Shown: positions 24,233 to 33,866 of the stretch, piece after piece | Layout: each line of letters starts with the position of its first letter | How positions within the stretch are numbered: the stretch's first letter is position 1 | NCBI GenBank assembly: GCA_964625465.1 | Contig: CAZVFD010000004.1 | Coordinates: 1-64,000, forward strand | Direction of reading: 5' to 3' | From: CAZLFQ01 sp964625465 | Lineage (GTDB): Bacteria; Pseudomonadota; Alphaproteobacteria; Rickettsiales; Midichloriaceae | Length of the DNA: 64,000 nucleotides | Position numbers and translations under genes: made by a program | The notes under the pieces: model-generated | What the model was told of the DNA's origin: nothing | The model's input: the letters and a program-made list of their open reading frames with translations, nothing else | The model's database searches: none

Positions 24233-25139
24233 ACAAAGAGAGAAGATTTTTTTTATACTTGGCAAAACTTTGCGGGCTAATAAGAGTAATAAGGCTGCCT
24301 GATAAAATAACGCATACCCCTAGGCCTTGCAAGAAGGTGATTTTTTCTTGTAAGAAAACAACTCCTACAAAAACCATAAACACTGGCTCTAGAACGGATA
24401 ATATTGCTCCTTTTGTTGCGCTGATATAACGCAGGGCTTCTAGCAACAAAAGCATAGGAATGGCTGTAGATATTATGCTGATTCCAAGGATGTTAATCCA
24501 TACAGATATACCCGTTGGAATTTTAAAGCTTCCGTCATTGATGCTAAATATTAGTGCTGATATAAAACAACCAGTACATGCTAAAAATGTAGATGTTAAA
24601 GGAGGCATTTTTATTTGCTTTCCACCCACTACATATCCCGCATAAAGAATGCCTGTCAGGATACTGAGTATAATTCCAAACAAATCGGCTTTTGCTTCTT
24701 TTAAATCAATTAGCAAAATCAGGCCAATCATTATCAAGCCAACTGCAGCAATATAATTTTTGGTGATGCGAATGTCGTATAGAAATTTATTTATGAGCAG
24801 CACAAATGCAGGGAAAGTGAAGAATATTACAATCGCAAGACCAGTTCCTATATATTCAGCCGCAACAAAATAGAGCATAGAACAGCCGCCATAAAAAATA
24901 GCGCCGACTATAAGCATTTTTATTACATCTACATTATTAACAGTTTGAATTTGCCGCCATTTAGGTAGCATGATTATAAATATAAAAACTGCTGCAATGA
25001 AGAAGCGCCAGAATGACATGTTCTCTACAGAATAACCTTCCTTAATAATAGAAACGCCAAAATATCCGAGTAAAGAATACATCAAACCAGAAATTATGGC
25101 GTAAAATTTGCCTTTGCGCTTTTGTTTTTTATTTTCCAT
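24225..25139 (-). CDS. EamA/DMT-family transporter
   Basis: The 304-residue protein has ten predicted membrane helices in two EamA repeats. The first is GLMYSLLGYFGVSIIKEGYS to IGLILLIDLKE, the second GIILSILTGILYAGYVVGGK to GLGVCVILSGSLITLI, with the typical ATKGAILSVLEPVFMVFVGV near the last third. DMT proteins of intracellular bacteria commonly exchange metabolites such as amino acids or S-adenosylmethionine (family knowledge). The substrate is not deducible. It is followed by no co-directional partner. Confidence 0.87.
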   Translation of the reverse strand: MENKKQKRKGKFYAIISGLMYSLLGYFGVSIIKEGYSVENMSFWRFFIAAVFIFIIMLPKWRQIQTVNNVDVIKMLIVGAIFYGGCSMLYFVAAEYIGTGLAIVIFFTFPAFVLLINKFLYDIRITKNYIAAVGLIMIGLILLIDLKEAKADLFGIILSILTGILYAGYVVGGKQIKMPPLTSTFLACTGCFISALIFSINDGSFKIPTGISVWINILGISIISTAIPMLLLLEALRYISATKGAILSVLEPVFMVFVGVVFLQEKITFLQGLGVCVILSGSLITLISPQSFAKYKKNLLSLFN

Positions 25140-25185
25140 CTATACAGGGTATACCTTTACTGTTCGGATGGCAAATTATATTGCT

Positions 25186-26040
25186 TTAAAATCTTTTCGT
25201 GTAATTATGGCAATAAGGATGCTTGCCAGTTTTTTGATAGTATTCCTGATGATACTCTTCTGCTTTCCAAAACACTTTCATAGGCAAAATTCTTGTGGCA
25301 ATTTTATAACCTTTGTTTGTTAGTTGCTCTATAACCGAGTTGCTAGTTTCTTTTTGTTTTTCATCATAGAAAAACACCGCGCTTAAATACTGCTCGCCAA
25401 TATCTGGCCCTTGTCCATCTGCTTGCTCAGGATCATGAATTTCAAAAAAATATTTTATGACTTGTTCATATCTAAGCATCGAAGGATCATAAACTACGCG
25501 AACTGCTTCATAATGGCCTGTATCACCTTCACATATTTCTTCATAAGATGGATTATCTTTATGCCCACCGATATACCCTGATTCTACCTTCAAAACACCT
25601 TTGAGTTTTTTGAAATAGTATTCAACTCCCCAAAAGCAACCTGCAGCAACTATTGCTTCTTCAGTATCATTCACTTCTAAATTTGCTACAAAATCCAAGC
25701 TCGCAGAATTAACACAATGACGAGTATTGAGTGATGTAAAATTCTCACCTTCAAATACATGTCCTAGATGTGCATTACATCTGTTACATAAGATTTCCGA
25801 TCTTTGACCATCAGCATCAATTTGTACTTTTACTGCACCTTCAACTTCCTTATCAAAGCTTGGCCAACCACAATATGAATGAAATTTTTGCTTTGATCTA
25901 AATAGTGCAAGACCACATTGACGACATAAATAAGTTCCAGCTTCATCAAGATTTTCATATTCACCAGTGAAAGGATACTCAGTACCTTTATCGCGAATTA
26001 TTCTAAGTAATTGATTTGAAAGACTTTGTGATTTGAACAT
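25186..26040 (-). CDS. msrBA: MsrB-MsrA fusion methionine sulfoxide reductase
   Basis: The 284-residue fusion repairs both methionine sulfoxide stereoisomers. The N-terminal MsrB domain has the zinc cysteines CRQCG near 36-40 and CNRCNAHLGHVF near 81-92 and the catalytic Cys in RHCVNSASLDF. The C-terminal MsrA domain has AAGCFWGVEYYF with the catalytic Cys in GCFW, SGYIGGHKDNPSYEEI and GHYEAVRVVYDP. The order B then A is the reverse of the A-B fusions of Neisseria and Streptococcus. No signal peptide is seen, so it is cytoplasmic. It is relevant to surviving host oxidative bursts. Confidence 0.95.
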   Translation of the reverse strand: MFKSQSLSNQLLRIIRDKGTEYPFTGEYENLDEAGTYLCRQCGLALFRSKQKFHSYCGWPSFDKEVEGAVKVQIDADGQRSEILCNRCNAHLGHVFEGENFTSLNTRHCVNSASLDFVANLEVNDTEEAIVAAGCFWGVEYYFKKLKGVLKVESGYIGGHKDNPSYEEICEGDTGHYEAVRVVYDPSMLRYEQVIKYFFEIHDPEQADGQGPDIGEQYLSAVFFYDEKQKETSNSVIEQLTNKGYKIATRILPMKVFWKAEEYHQEYYQKTGKHPYCHNYTKRF

Positions 26041-26125
26041 AAAAAATTTCCAATAATTGTTTAGCCTAAATTAAATAATTGGTATTGCAATTGCTGACTA
26101 TAAATGAACCTTAAATGAGGTTATT

Positions 26126-29100
26126 ATGGTAGTTGTAACTGCAAAACCAAGTTATCCCGCTCCACTCCCACCAAACCAGCTAACTCCTCTAGAATCCACC
26201 TTAAGAGCAACCGAGGCTTTGATTAAAGAACCCGACTATGACAAAGGGAAATATAAAAACCACAGGGATGCAATTCTGTATTTACTAAGAGACGACAACC
26301 CTGATAATCCCGCTACTTTAGAAAACATTCTAAAACATGCCAAACGCGCGGACGACATAGAATTAATTGATGCAGTGGTAGAATCATATTCAAAAAACAA
26401 AGATAAGACCAAACACCTATCTGAGCTAGTCTTTAAAACATATACAAAGATCAAAAATGCCACAAACTTTGAGCCATACTCAAATAAAAAGTATTATGAA
26501 AAATTAAAGCGCGATTTGGAGATCTACAAAAAAGATGTAATTACCAGATTAAACAAAGGGGAACTTAAGGACAAAGAGCTGGTAGCAGTCTTAAAGAGCG
26601 CTCGTCACTCACATGACGGAGAGATCATTCATTTGGTGAATGAATATTATCTAAAAAATCTTAAACAACATGAAGTTATTCCTGAAATTATTCTTAGCAC
26701 CTATATCAAAGTAAAAAACGCAAAGTGGTTTCAAGACTACCAAAAATTAGGGATTTACTCACTACTTGAAAAAGATCTTGAGAAATATAGAAAAACGCTT
26801 CTGAGCGAATTTGAAAAACTAAAAGATTCCAAAGATAAGACCACTAGAAAAAAGATCATTGATATCCTAAGAGATGACATTCCAGATGACCCAGCAATAA
26901 CAAAGCAAATATTAGAATATGCTAGTAGCAACAATGACTATGAGCTTATTGATGCAGTCATTGCATCTTTCATAAAAGATCCAAATAAAAATAAAGACTT
27001 AGCTAAAGATATTTTTTACGTATTTCAACAGATACGAAAAGAAGATGGCTTTAAACCCTATGCTCAATTAGACCACTATCAAAAATTACAAACTGAGTTC
27101 AATAATTATAGAAACGACATCCTCGCTAGACTCCAAAACGATAGTGCAGAAAAAATTCCAGAAAATGAGCTAGGCAAGATTCTAAGTAATGCAATTAAAC
27201 TAAAAGATGCTGAAATAGCTGATGCTGCACTACAATATGGTTTCAAATATTTTCTTAATAAATTCAAAAATGAATTCCACAAAATCAAAGTACTAGATTG
27301 GTTTATACATTATACTAGGTTGCCCCATTACGCCGATCTAAACAACGAGTCAAAATCTGCTTCAAACACTTCAAATGACAATAATGATGATGCTCCTCAA
27401 TCAAAAAGAAAGGCCAAAGCACCTAGGCCATCCGCACCTGCTCCAACACCAGACAAGAACATCCCGCTCACTGTTCTATTCTCACAACTAAAAGTTCTGC
27501 TAGCCACGCCTGATTATGATAAGAGCGTATATAATAATTATCGCAAAGCACTTTTATCGCTTCTTAAAGACGATATTCCAGATAGCGAAGAAGACTTAGG
27601 TCAACTGTTCAAACTTGCTAAAGAAACTAATGATGTTGAGCTTATAGATGCCATCATATCACCGTTTGTCTACACCCCAATAAAGGGAGGGAAATTATTT
27701 GATCAACTAATAGAAACCCTAGCAGATTTAAAAGACGTTTCTTGGTTTAGGTCGTTCTTTAGTTCAAGTCCTTATCAACGCAAACTAGAACAAGTTATGG
27801 CTCTGGCTTTTGCTACAGGATCAGTAAGTTTGAATAACCAGCAATTAAGAAAGCTTTTACAAATTGCCTGTGACCAACATGATTATAAGTTGGCCTTGAA
27901 TTTACTTAGTGCCCCTCCTCGAGAAGAAAATGACGATGATAGTGACGACGACCAGGACGAGAGAACAAAGATCGCATTCGAAATTCTTGAATCAAAGATT
28001 AAAGAATATTATGCAGCCTATTCACGAGATAAAAAATGTCTTTTCTGGTTAGTAGCGATTAAAGATATTTTGAATTGCGATGGGTTACTAAATTTTAGAT
28101 GCATAGATATTAAACAAATAAAAGACCTAGCCGAACTGTCTTTGGCACATAACAATATCCAATTTGTAGAAGCATGGATTAAAATCCGCCCAGACTTGTT
28201 AGATCAAGAGATGCATCAATCCTTTATATCTCTCGCTGCAACAAAATACAAACAAGCTCTTATGTCTTTGCTAGAAAATGAGCATGCTAGAAATGGCTTT
28301 GGTATGGATAGCATACTAGATATATTATCTTCTCCACTATTAGGGCAAAATGCGCTCGATGAGCTTTTCCCAAATACAAAAAAACTTATTGATATATTAG
28401 ATGCTACAGATCCATCTTATAGAAATAAACTACAAGAAAAATTAATTAACAAATCACCCAAACTAAAGGAAAAATTTGCAAACACCAAATACTCAGATGG
28501 CAAATTAGAAACTATATGTCTAAATGGTGAATTTGACAAACTTGACACCGCAATACTTGGTAAAGATGTTGGTAAAATTCGAATCAAGGGTAAATCCTTA
28601 TTGCATTATGTAGTTAAATACAATTACAACCCTGCTAATGGAGGATGGCCTGACTCAGTACTTAAAAAGCCTATAAACGAGCAACAAGCGGATGAAGCAT
28701 TTCAAACAATTTCCAAGGGCAAAAATCTTATTCTAGAAGAATTGCTACGCACTAAACAATTCTCAAATCAAGACATTCAAGATGCCTATAATAAGGCATA
28801 TCGGGATGGCAATGTAGAACGAAAAAACTATAACCCTTTTAGTAAAAAAGCTGAAACTGACAAAACCATAAAAACTGATATCGCCGGTAGAGGTGACCAT
28901 GCCTTGATGAAGCAACTAGAAGATGCTGGAGCCAATCCAGCTATGGGAGAAAGCTTTATAGGAGTTTGGCGAGCAGTCACCTATTCTTATGCCGCTTCAG
29001 CTGGCATAGATTTTGTGTTAGGAACAACAACTGGTCTCATCCAACACTACCTAAAAGTACCAGCAAAAGATTGGTATAATCGTGTAGCTTCATATGTAAG

Positions 29101-30409
29101 TGGAGGTACTAGTGCAGCAGCTTTCTTAGCTACTGGCGCCGTGAAAGATGCGTACTATAGAAATTTAAATCCAGATTACTATAATAATAATTTTTTAGAT
29201 CTCACTGGTGTAAACTTAGCAGGTAATTACAAAAGAAATTGGTATGGTGGTATCCAATCAGGAAAAGACCTAGGCAAAGCCATGGCAAGCAATGCAGGTG
29301 TTATTGGAGCCGAGAATGCAATCACTGATGCTGATAGTATTACCTCGGCAAATAAAAATGTACACCATAAAGTAGCACTCGATATTTATGACGATTACTT
29401 GAGAGCNNNNNNNNNNGCTGAGAAAAACACCTCTAGATGGTATTTTCACACCAAGGGATTAGAAGGGTTTATGGAACATCTAGAAGCAATAAATCTCAAG
29501 TGTGACTTTGGAATACCAGGTGACAATGGTTATAGCTTTAATACTGAATTTCAAAAAGAACTTCAAAACATTTTTTCTGATGCAAACGTTGCAAAAACTA
29601 TTGAATCAATAGTGAGCTTCAAGCAAAACGAAATTTTCTTTATGGGCCTTGCAAGAGGCATTGAACAAGGACTAATCAAAACTCCATTATCTCTTAAAAA
29701 ACAGATTCTTAATGCTAAAGACAATGTTATAATCGAATTAGCAAAATCTAGACAGGGCCCTGTCAACCAAGATGTACCTTATGTATTTGGCAGATTACGA
29801 AAAATCTACGACAACCATTCAAAAGAATATGTCCCTCTTTCGGTACTGTTAGTTGCCCAGTTCTATAAGCAATTGGAAATTAGCAGCGGAGCACGCAAAA
29901 TTGGTGTAAGAGAAAAAATATGGATTTGTTTTCGCGATGGCTGGCAAAATTTACTGGGTAAAGTGGCTCCCAAATTTGGTATGACCAAAGAACAAGCCAA
30001 TGATGTTGTTGCAACCTTCGCAAATGTTACACTAGCTACTGCTGTAGGATTTGGTGGTTACTATGAAAAGAAGCTTAGAGATGAACTTGCTACACAAGGT
30101 ATTATGAAGTCTACATTTTACATATCAGAAATTTGTAGATCAGCCATGAGTATTCTTAGTCACACTGGAATTCCTCCTCTTGTAATCATACCCGTAGTTG
30201 GCTCTATATTAGTAATGCTCTATTCCCGACATAAAGAAGTAGACCTTATCACTGCGACTAGTGATTTAGCTCATAAAATTTGGGACGCAATGACTCCACA
30301 TCCAGATTCAACTGGGATCTTTATAAATCACTCAACTCTCGTTAAATTTAATGACCTGCTGAAATTCAAAAGAGAATTAATCCCAGAGGTTGTAGGGATG
30401 TCGTTGTAA
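26126..30409 (+). CDS. Giant helical repeat protein, putative effector
   Basis: This 1427-residue protein starts at the ATG after GAGG (spacing 5). The first ~780 residues contain at least four, probably five, degenerate copies of a 90-110-residue helical unit. The signature is R-(x)2-(I/L)-(L/I)-x-LL+DD-(I/N)-PD, then D-x-ELIDAVI, then a Y-x-KL...Y+.D helix. Copies lie at about 34-140, 142-235, 240-340, 345-410 (partial) and 445-555. A Ser/Asn/Pro linker with SKRKAKAPRPS separates the fourth and fifth. The C-terminal ~450 residues have hydrophobic stretches (AASAGIDFVLGTTTGLI, PPLVIIPVVGSILVML) that could insert in membranes. No enzyme motif was recognised. It is interrupted by a 10-N run (29407-29416) that keeps the frame. 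Confidence 0.8.
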   Translation: MVVVTAKPSYPAPLPPNQLTPLESTLRATEALIKEPDYDKGKYKNHRDAILYLLRDDNPDNPATLENILKHAKRADDIELIDAVVESYSKNKDKTKHLSELVFKTYTKIKNATNFEPYSNKKYYEKLKRDLEIYKKDVITRLNKGELKDKELVAVLKSARHSHDGEIIHLVNEYYLKNLKQHEVIPEIILSTYIKVKNAKWFQDYQKLGIYSLLEKDLEKYRKTLLSEFEKLKDSKDKTTRKKIIDILRDDIPDDPAITKQILEYASSNNDYELIDAVIASFIKDPNKNKDLAKDIFYVFQQIRKEDGFKPYAQLDHYQKLQTEFNNYRNDILARLQNDSAEKIPENELGKILSNAIKLKDAEIADAALQYGFKYFLNKFKNEFHKIKVLDWFIHYTRLPHYADLNNESKSASNTSNDNNDDAPQSKRKAKAPRPSAPAPTPDKNIPLTVLFSQLKVLLATPDYDKSVYNNYRKALLSLLKDDIPDSEEDLGQLFKLAKETNDVELIDAIISPFVYTPIKGGKLFDQLIETLADLKDVSWFRSFFSSSPYQRKLEQVMALAFATGSVSLNNQQLRKLLQIACDQHDYKLALNLLSAPPREENDDDSDDDQDERTKIAFEILESKIKEYYAAYSRDKKCLFWLVAIKDILNCDGLLNFRCIDIKQIKDLAELSLAHNNIQFVEAWIKIRPDLLDQEMHQSFISLAATKYKQALMSLLENEHARNGFGMDSILDILSSPLLGQNALDELFPNTKKLIDILDATDPSYRNKLQEKLINKSPKLKEKFANTKYSDGKLETICLNGEFDKLDTAILGKDVGKIRIKGKSLLHYVVKYNYNPANGGWPDSVLKKPINEQQADEAFQTISKGKNLILEELLRTKQFSNQDIQDAYNKAYRDGNVERKNYNPFSKKAETDKTIKTDIAGRGDHALMKQLEDAGANPAMGESFIGVWRAVTYSYAASAGIDFVLGTTTGLIQHYLKVPAKDWYNRVASYVSGGTSAAAFLATGAVKDAYYRNLNPDYYNNNFLDLTGVNLAGNYKRNWYGGIQSGKDLGKAMASNAGVIGAENAITDADSITSANKNVHHKVALDIYDDYLRXXXXAEKNTSRWYFHTKGLEGFMEHLEAINLKCDFGIPGDNGYSFNTEFQKELQNIFSDANVAKTIESIVSFKQNEIFFMGLARGIEQGLIKTPLSLKKQILNAKDNVIIELAKSRQGPVNQDVPYVFGRLRKIYDNHSKEYVPLSVLLVAQFYKQLEISSGARKIGVREKIWICFRDGWQNLLGKVAPKFGMTKEQANDVVATFANVTLATAVGFGGYYEKKLRDELATQGIMKSTFYISEICRSAMSILSHTGIPPLVIIPVVGSILVMLYSRHKEVDLITATSDLAHKIWDAMTPHPDSTGIFINHSTLVKFNDLLKFKRELIPEVVGMSL
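29407..29416. other. 10-N assembly join in the 1427-residue gene
   Basis: The flanks both end or begin with GC. Collapsing the run with that 2-base overlap removes 12 bases and leaves the reading frame intact, giving DDYLRAEKNTS. It is therefore probably a scaffolding placeholder, not missing sequence. Confidence 0.7.
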
Positions 30410-30455
30410 AGTTAGAAAATTCAGTTAAATTTTTTCTATAGATTTGAGGTGCGTA

Positions 30456-30752
30456 ATGAAAATTAGAGATTTAGTTATATTAGTTGCTGAAACAAAAAAC
30501 AATTCAGAGTTAGGGGGATTGGTAAACGACTTACTTTATCCTTATTTTTCAAATAATACTAAATTGAATGGGATTCTAAAAAATGTTGCAAGACGTTGTA
30601 GCTCAGAGAACTTTCAAAGACTTAGACGAGAAACTATTTCAAGCTTGCGTACGTTTGGTTTAGATCTAGAAATTTCGCAATGTAAGTACGAAATACCTTT
30701 CTTTAAAATTGATAGCTGTTGTAAACTCAGTATTTATTATGCTTTCTGGTAA
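30456..30752 (+). CDS. hypothetical small protein
   Basis: The 98-residue protein is read from the ATG at 30456, preceded by GAGGTG at a spacing of 4-5, a strong ribosome site; an upstream in-frame TTG is rejected. It is basic and helical (LLYPYFSNNTKLNGILKNVA, FQRLRRETISSLRTFGLD). No family is recognised. It lies 46 bases after the giant repeat protein on the same strand. The last 29 codons overlap an antisense frame that belongs to the RDD side, so only one of the two may be real. Confidence 0.42.
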   Translation: MKIRDLVILVAETKNNSELGGLVNDLLYPYFSNNTKLNGILKNVARRCSSENFQRLRRETISSLRTFGLDLEISQCKYEIPFFKIDSCCKLSIYYAFW

Positions 30753-30959
30753 CATACCTAGTTCCACCGGGGTTTGTGATAACCTTAAGACCTGAGATTC
30801 AGTCCATAAATTACGAGGCAGGTGAGGTAAATAATTTCCTAATGTTCTATAAGATTGAGACCATTTTAAAGAAGAAACTTCTGGGATGAACGTACTAAAA
30901 TTTCTATTAGGGAAGGTGGAGCCTGAGAAATTTAAGGCTCTTTGGATTAGTTGTTTCAT
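30666..30959 (-). CDS. possible small protein at the end of the tat-serS operon
   Basis: This 97-residue frame starts 2 bases after the RDD stop codon. That spacing equals the 2-3-base gaps elsewhere in this operon, which is the main argument for it. The sequence (SGSTFPNRNFSTFIPEVSSL, LPHLPRNLWTESQVLRL) shows no signal peptide and no known family. The ribosome site is weak. It overlaps the plus-strand small gene by 87 bases. Confidence 0.33.
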   Translation of the reverse strand: MKQLIQRALNFSGSTFPNRNFSTFIPEVSSLKWSQSYRTLGNYLPHLPRNLWTESQVLRLSQTPVELGMLPESIINTEFTTAINFKERYFVLTLRNF

Positions 30960-30961
30960 TT

Positions 30962-31537
30962 TTATCTAACAAACTTGCGTTTCATTAGGTCATTAATATA
31001 ATTGTGAAATTTCTTAAGCCAAGAGAAATCATGTTTAACTTTGACTACAACCGTTGCAGCAATTCTATCGTGCCAACACTGGCTCTTATCACTCCAATTC
31101 ATTGCAAAAAATCCTAAACAAAATGGTATCCCAGAGACAAAATACCCACCTGCTCTCTTAACATACTGCGCACGACTTGGTATTGCTAAAGTTTGGGCAT
31201 CTACTATTTTGCACCCGAGTATCCACTTCCCTATCGTGCTACCAATCTTTATCCAAGATAGCAAAAATAGCCCAACGATAAACATCACTGTCAGCAGTTG
31301 AACTAAAAAATATTTAATAAAAAAATTTTTATTTGATAGATATGAAAACATTGCGGACATATCTATTCGATTAGTTCCAGAAATAATAAATTGCTCAAGG
31401 TCTAGACCACTTACCAAAAAAGAATTTACACTTGGAACTACAGGTGTTAGAAGAAACGCAATAATCGTAAAGTCTATAGCAACTGCTAATAAACGAGTAG
31501 AAAAAGATGCATACTTTACATCTTGTTTTTCTTCCAT
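30962..31537 (-). CDS. RDD-family membrane protein
   Basis: The 191-residue protein has three membrane helices. FSTRLLAVAIDFTIIAFLL near 12-30 has the Arg-Asp pair that names the family; LVQLLTVMFIVGLFLLSWI follows, and IGKWILGCKIVD is the conserved motif between helices 2 and 3, then YFVSGIPFCLGFFAMNW. The role is unknown, and some members are ion antiporters. It starts 3 bases after serS in the tatB-tatC-serS operon. Confidence 0.87.
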   Translation of the reverse strand: MEEKQDVKYASFSTRLLAVAIDFTIIAFLLTPVVPSVNSFLVSGLDLEQFIISGTNRIDMSAMFSYLSNKNFFIKYFLVQLLTVMFIVGLFLLSWIKIGSTIGKWILGCKIVDAQTLAIPSRAQYVKRAGGYFVSGIPFCLGFFAMNWSDKSQCWHDRIAATVVVKVKHDFSWLKKFHNYINDLMKRKFVR

Positions 31538-31540
31538 TTA

Positions 31541-32812
31541 TTACCTCTCAATTTTTGTTACACCACCCATATACGGCACTAAAACATCTGGAATTGCAAT
31601 AGAACCATCGGCATTCTGATAATTCTCCATTATGGCAATTATCGTCCTGCCGATAGGCAATCCCGATCCATTAAGAGTATGCACAAAATAATTTTTCTTG
31701 TCACTAAGCCTTTTGAATCTAGCTTTCATTCTGCGCGCTTGGAAATCTAGAGTATTAGAGCAACTTGAAATTTCTCTATATCTATCTTGCCCTGGCAACC
31801 ACACTTCAATATCATAGGTTTTTGTCGCACAAAAACCAGTATCGCCTGTGCAAAGCACAACAACACGATAAGGAAGTTTTAATTTATGCAACACACTTTC
31901 TGCAACACCCAACATGCGTTCATGTTCTTCTTTTGAATCTTTCTCATTAGTAATACTGACCATCTCAACTTTAGTGAATTGGTGTTGTCTGATCATGCCT
32001 CTTGTATCGCGACCTGCACTTCCCGCTTCAGATCTAAAACATGAAGCATATGCTGTATACCTTAACGGCAATTGTTCTTCTGGAACAATTTGGTCGGCAA
32101 CTAAGTTCGTTAAGAACACTTCACTAGTTGATGTTAACCAATAGTCATTGGTCGTTTTAAACAAATCCTCTTCAAATTTAGGTAATTGACCAACACCATA
32201 GACTGTTTCGGTTTTTACGAGTGTTGGGTGAACTATTTCGGTATAGCCAAATTCTTGCGTGTGGTGATCAAGTAAGAAGTTTGCAAGCGCGCGTTCTAAC
32301 CTTGCTAAACCTGCTTTCAAGGTTACGAAACGTGCACCACAAAGTTTCGATGTTTGCTCGAAGTCCATGAGTCCAAGTTTTTCACCCAGCTCGAAATGCT
32401 CAAGTGGTTTAAAATCAAACTTTCTGATTTCTCCCCACTTTTTTATTTCTTTATTTTCACTTTCGTCAGTACCAACTGGCACCTCATCTGACATAATGTT
32501 TGGCAATACAGCTAGCTCTTTATCAAGTAGCTCTTGTAGCTTTACAACTTCTTGTTCAAGCACTGGGGTCTTTTGCTTTATCTCCTCGCCTTCTTGCATG
32601 AGTTTAGAAGCATCCTCACCTTTGCTTTTGGCCATGCCGATAGCTTTTGCTAATTCATTTCTGCGTGATTGCAAGTTCTGCAACTGCGTTTGATTATTTC
32701 TAATATCTTCATCAATCTTCAGAATTTTAGCTGCTATTTTGCTAATTCCTCTCTTCTGCATTGCAGCATCAAAAGCTTCTGGGTTCTCTCTAATAAATTT
32801 AATATCGTGCAT
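31541..32812 (-). CDS. serS: Seryl-tRNA synthetase
   Basis: The 423-residue class II synthetase charges tRNA-Ser. The N-terminal coiled-coil arm (residues ~30-110: IDEDIRNNQTQLQNLQSRRN) grips the long variable arm of the tRNA. The catalytic core has YTAYASCFRSEAGSAGRDTRG (motif 2) and the C-terminal motif 3 in LNGSGLPIGRTIIAIMENYQ. Full length. It starts 2 bases after tatC and therefore depends on the tatB promoter. Its substrate tRNA-Ser(UGA) lies elsewhere in this window (8144-8233). Confidence 0.97.
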   Translation of the reverse strand: MHDIKFIRENPEAFDAAMQKRGISKIAAKILKIDEDIRNNQTQLQNLQSRRNELAKAIGMAKSKGEDASKLMQEGEEIKQKTPVLEQEVVKLQELLDKELAVLPNIMSDEVPVGTDESENKEIKKWGEIRKFDFKPLEHFELGEKLGLMDFEQTSKLCGARFVTLKAGLARLERALANFLLDHHTQEFGYTEIVHPTLVKTETVYGVGQLPKFEEDLFKTTNDYWLTSTSEVFLTNLVADQIVPEEQLPLRYTAYASCFRSEAGSAGRDTRGMIRQHQFTKVEMVSITNEKDSKEEHERMLGVAESVLHKLKLPYRVVVLCTGDTGFCATKTYDIEVWLPGQDRYREISSCSNTLDFQARRMKARFKRLSDKKNYFVHTLNGSGLPIGRTIIAIMENYQNADGSIAIPDVLVPYMGGVTKIER

Positions 32813-32814
32813 TT

Positions 32815-33567
32815 TTAGACTCGGTGTTTTTCAATTCTTTTGCATATTATAATAGAAATCTCGTAAAGCAACAGCAAAGGAATTGCTAGAGCTATCTGGC
32901 TTATCACGTCTGGCGGGGTCAAAATGGCTGCCAATATAAAAATTACCACTATCGCAAAGCGTCGTTTTTCTGCTAACCATGAGCCTTTAATGAAACCAAC
33001 TTGTGATAGTAAAATCAATATTATAGGCATTTGGAAGGCTAATCCAAAACCTACTATTAGGCTGATTACTAGTGACAGATACTCGCTAATTCTCGCCTCT
33101 AATACCATTGGCATTTTAGATGAAGACCCGATGGTCTCAAACCCTATAAAAAATTTCCATGCCAGTGGCATTACATAAAAATAAACGAGTAGTGCACCTA
33201 CTAAAAACAATATTGGTGAAGCAATCAGATACGGTAGTAAAACCATTTTCTCTTTCTTATAAAGACCAGGAGCAACAAAGAAATAAAGCTGCGCAGCAAT
33301 TACTGGAAACGCCATAATAAAGCCAGCAAAAAAAGATAACTTTATGTATGTGAAGAAAGCTTCTGTAAGTCCTGTAAAAATGAATTTATGAGTCTTGTCA
33401 CCTGACGCCTCAGAGAGTGGTAGGGTTAAGTAATTGTAAATGTTTTCTGCATACAGGTACGCAATGCACGTGCACAGCAAAAAAGTAAAACTGATAATCA
33501 TCAGCCTCTTTCTTAACTCTGCTAAGTGCCCCATAATAGGCATAGTGTTGTCATTGATTGGCAGCAT
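32815..33567 (-). CDS. tatC: Sec-independent protein translocase TatC
   Basis: The 250-residue protein has six membrane helices and the TatC signature: MGHLAELRKRLMII near the N-terminus is the twin-arginine signal peptide contact region, with Glu in AELR. YFFVAPGLYKKEKMVLLPYL follows helix 2, and FGLAFQMPIILILLSQVG marks helix 4. It is the receptor and core of the Tat export machine for folded proteins. It overlaps tatB by 17 bases. No tatA is seen in the window; it may lie elsewhere. Confidence 0.95.
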   Translation of the reverse strand: MLPINDNTMPIMGHLAELRKRLMIISFTFLLCTCIAYLYAENIYNYLTLPLSEASGDKTHKFIFTGLTEAFFTYIKLSFFAGFIMAFPVIAAQLYFFVAPGLYKKEKMVLLPYLIASPILFLVGALLVYFYVMPLAWKFFIGFETIGSSSKMPMVLEARISEYLSLVISLIVGFGLAFQMPIILILLSQVGFIKGSWLAEKRRFAIVVIFILAAILTPPDVISQIALAIPLLLLYEISIIICKRIEKHRV

Positions 33568-33844
33568 CCTTTTCTTCTACTTTAATTTGCGGCATTATCT
33601 TTGATAAGTCATAAACGCGTTGGTGATTCCCATCCATATCGACGATCACATCGACAACATTTTTTTCAGCCTCAACTTCATTGATAGCCGCATTTAAATA
33701 TTTTACGTAATCGTTATAGTAATCTTTGATTTTGCTAATGACTTGACTGATTGATTTTAGAAAAAATACCATGTCTTTAGGCCCTAAAACTAGTAGGGCA
33801 ATAAGTCCAACTAAACCTAATTCTGGCAGTGAGAAATCAAACAT
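33551..33844 (-). CDS. tatB: Sec-independent protein translocase TatB
   Basis: The 97-residue protein has the N-terminal membrane helix and hinge of the TatA/B family (MFDFSLPELGLVGLIALLVL, then GPKD), followed by a long amphipathic helix and a charged tail. The Glu in PELGLV and the VLGPKD hinge indicate TatB rather than TatA. TatB helps TatC recognise substrates. AGAGG stands 6 bases before ATG. Confidence 0.88.
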   Translation of the reverse strand: MFDFSLPELGLVGLIALLVLGPKDMVFFLKSISQVISKIKDYYNDYVKYLNAAINEVEAEKNVVDVIVDMDGNHQRVYDLSKIMPQIKVEEKDAANQ

Positions 33845-33866
33845 CTAAACCTCTGGTAACTACAGT

